64,000 nucleotides of DNA from Bacteroidia bacterium (GTDB taxonomy: Bacteria > Bacteroidota > Bacteroidia > Flavobacteriales > Flavobacteriaceae), in assembly GCA_030429955.1 (NCBI GenBank), contig JAUIGO010000003.1, positions 38,502-102,501 of the forward strand, given 5' to 3'. Positions 62,972 through 64,000 of the stretch are shown here, piece by piece (position 1 is the stretch's first letter; the number at the start of each line of letters is the position of its first letter). Under the pieces are notes generated by a model that did not search any database, had not been told where the DNA came from, and worked only from the letters and a program-made list of their open reading frames with translations. The position numbers and the translations under genes are program-made.

Positions 62972-63688
62972 ATGAGTTTTCAATTTACCATTATTGTTCC
63001 TGTTTATAATGAAGAAGATAATCTTGAACGTGTTGAAAAAGAGCTGCTAGCCTATTCTAAAATAGCTACAAAAAACACTTGTATTTTGTTTGTTAATGAT
63101 GGTTCAAAAGACAACAGTCAAGCTATTATTGAAGCCATCAGCCAAAGACATGACAATTTTAATTACATTTCTTTTGAAGCCAACAAAGGTTTGAGTGCAG
63201 CCATAAAAGCTGGTTTTGACTATACCAACACCGAATTGGTTGGCTATATAGATTCTGATTTACAGACCAATCCTGAAGATTTTAATTTACTCTTAGAACA
63301 TATTAATGCGTATGACTTAGTTACAGGAGTAAGAGCCAATAGAAAAGATTCGTTTGTAAAAAACATGTCGTCTACTATTGCCAATGGTATCAGACGTGCC
63401 TTTACTCATGATGGTATGGATGATACTGGCTGTCCTTTAAAAGTGATAAAAACAGATTATGCTAAACGTATTCCAATGTTTAAAGGGTTACATCGTTTTT
63501 TGCCAGCCATGATTTTGTTACAAGAAGGTAAAATTATTCAAATACCTGTAAGGCATTATCCAAGAATTGCTGGACAAGCAAAATTTGGTTTGTGGAACAG
63601 ACTTCTGGGTCCTTTAAGTGATTGTTTTGCTTATTTATGGATGAAACGCAAGTACATTAATTACAAAGTTGCCAAACACGATTTATGA
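62972..63688 (+). CDS. Family 2 glycosyltransferase, dolichol-phosphate-mannose-synthase-like
   Basis: This 238-residue GT-A enzyme contains FTIIVPVYNEEDNLERVEKE, CILFVNDGSKDNSQAI, SFEANKGLSAAIKAGFDY and the metal-binding YIDSDLQTNPEDF. No C-terminal membrane helices follow, so it probably makes a polyprenyl-phosphate sugar at the inner membrane face. It overlaps the LAB_N gene by 4 bp. This set resembles those that modify lipid A or surface lipids, where the lipid-linked sugar is later used by a PMT-type transferase. Confidence 0.9.
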   Translation: MSFQFTIIVPVYNEEDNLERVEKELLAYSKIATKNTCILFVNDGSKDNSQAIIEAISQRHDNFNYISFEANKGLSAAIKAGFDYTNTELVGYIDSDLQTNPEDFNLLLEHINAYDLVTGVRANRKDSFVKNMSSTIANGIRRAFTHDGMDDTGCPLKVIKTDYAKRIPMFKGLHRFLPAMILLQEGKIIQIPVRHYPRIAGQAKFGLWNRLLGPLSDCFAYLWMKRKYINYKVAKHDL

Positions 63689-63930
63689 GCAACTGGTTGA
63701 TATATACCATTGGCTTTGTTGCCCAAATATTATTCTCTTCGAGATTAATTATACAATGGTTATCTTCTGAAAGAGAAAAAAAAGTCATCACTCCAACCTT
63801 GTTTTGGACACTGAGTTTAATAGCTTCTTTTCTCCTCTTTATTTATGGTTATTTGCGAAATGATTTCGCCATTATGTTAGGTCAGGCCCTTACCTATTTT
63901 ATTTATATTAGAAATTTATTTCAATTTTAA
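63685..63930 (+). CDS. LAB_N (lipid-A-disaccharide synthase N-terminal) domain membrane protein
   Basis: This 81-residue protein is a single LAB_N domain with three short membrane segments: WLIYTIGFVAQILFSSRLII, PTLFWTLSLIASFLLFIYGY and FAIMLGQALTYFIYIRNLF. The QWLSSEREKK segment is characteristic. Such stand-alone domains, separated from LpxB, are found beside glycosyltransferases in Bacteroidota and may flip or scaffold a polyprenyl-linked sugar (inference). Confidence 0.88.
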   Translation: MSNWLIYTIGFVAQILFSSRLIIQWLSSEREKKVITPTLFWTLSLIASFLLFIYGYLRNDFAIMLGQALTYFIYIRNLFQF

Positions 63931-63950
63931 GCTGAGATATTATTAATAAA

Positions 63951-63971
63951 AACAACAACAACAACAACAAC
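63951..63971. repeat. (AAC)7 trinucleotide repeat
   Basis: Seven tandem aac units lie just upstream of a possible start codon at 63977. Slippage here would alter leader spacing. Confidence 0.75.
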
Positions 63972-63976
63972 AAAAT

Positions 63977-64000
63977 ATGGACAAGATGCTAAGCAAAATG
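63977..64000 (+). CDS. Possible start of the next gene, truncated by window end
   Basis: An ATG at 63977 opens a frame (MDKMLSKM) that runs off the window, 46 bp after the LAB_N stop on the same strand. By context it could be a membrane glycosyltransferase of the same envelope set, but eight codons cannot show this. Later in-frame ATGs could also be the start. Confidence 0.3.

Overview
The window is from a member of the Bacteroidota, most likely a flavobacterium (family Flavobacteriaceae). The grounds are low G+C, no obvious Shine-Dalgarno tracts, many promoters with the Bacteroidota -7 element TAnnTTTG (several with TTG 19-20 bases upstream), many short lipoproteins, and flavobacterial families such as DUF6090, DUF2911, the DUF2975 plus small HTH pair and a long SecA. 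No rRNA, tRNA, CRISPR array, prophage or transposase gene was seen. The one RNA gene is a small signal recognition particle RNA near 23.7 kb.

Layout. 0-2.4 kb: recG, truncated by the window edge and carrying an in-frame DUF559 nuclease module between helicase motifs II and III. 2.6-8.6 kb: a two-gene unit of large lipoproteins (DUF5107 with TPRs, and a DUF6067-like glycoside-hydrolase-type protein), probably for an unidentified glycan. 8.6-12.5 kb: a TlpA-like lipoprotein and pheT. 12.5-18.3 kb: a leftward row of five genes with a PLP decarboxylase, an M14 carboxypeptidase, a P1 (DmpA-type) peptidase, DUF6090 and an NTF2-like lipoprotein. 18.4-31.2 kb: housekeeping and small genes (DUF2007, ABC-F, fructose-6-phosphate aldolase/transaldolase, SDR, SRP RNA, glutaminyl cyclase, thioesterase, HTH/DUF2975, glyA, fumarylacetoacetase). 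31.2-31.8 kb: a small GIY-YIG nuclease gene bracketed by palindromic repeats.

33.1-49.6 kb: a leftward surface-polysaccharide cluster. It has export and control (Wza-like, Wzc-like), an initiating phosphoglycosyltransferase, UDP-GlcNAc dehydrogenase and C4-epimerase (a likely UDP-GalNAcA route), another SDR, an ABC exporter (Wzm/Wzt-like) with a methyltransferase gene between its two subunit genes, a second methyltransferase, a DegT aminotransferase, a PglD/NeuD-like acyltransferase and three glycosyltransferases. A second GIY-YIG gene with its own repeats interrupts the cluster at 44 kb.

49.8-64 kb: a canonical ABC-F protein, an O-methyltransferase-like protein, cobalamin adenosyltransferase, DUF2795, secA, an ECF sigma/anti-sigma/effector unit whose effector has five 19-residue Trp repeats, DUF2911, MeaB, an SDR epimerase, and a glycosyltransferase plus LpxB-N-terminal-domain pair that starts a further envelope gene set cut off by the window end.

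The most unusual theme is that small stand-alone nuclease domains (DUF559 and GIY-YIG, three copies) each sit beside or between a characteristic short palindromic repeat. One of them is embedded in frame inside an essential-looking part of RecG.
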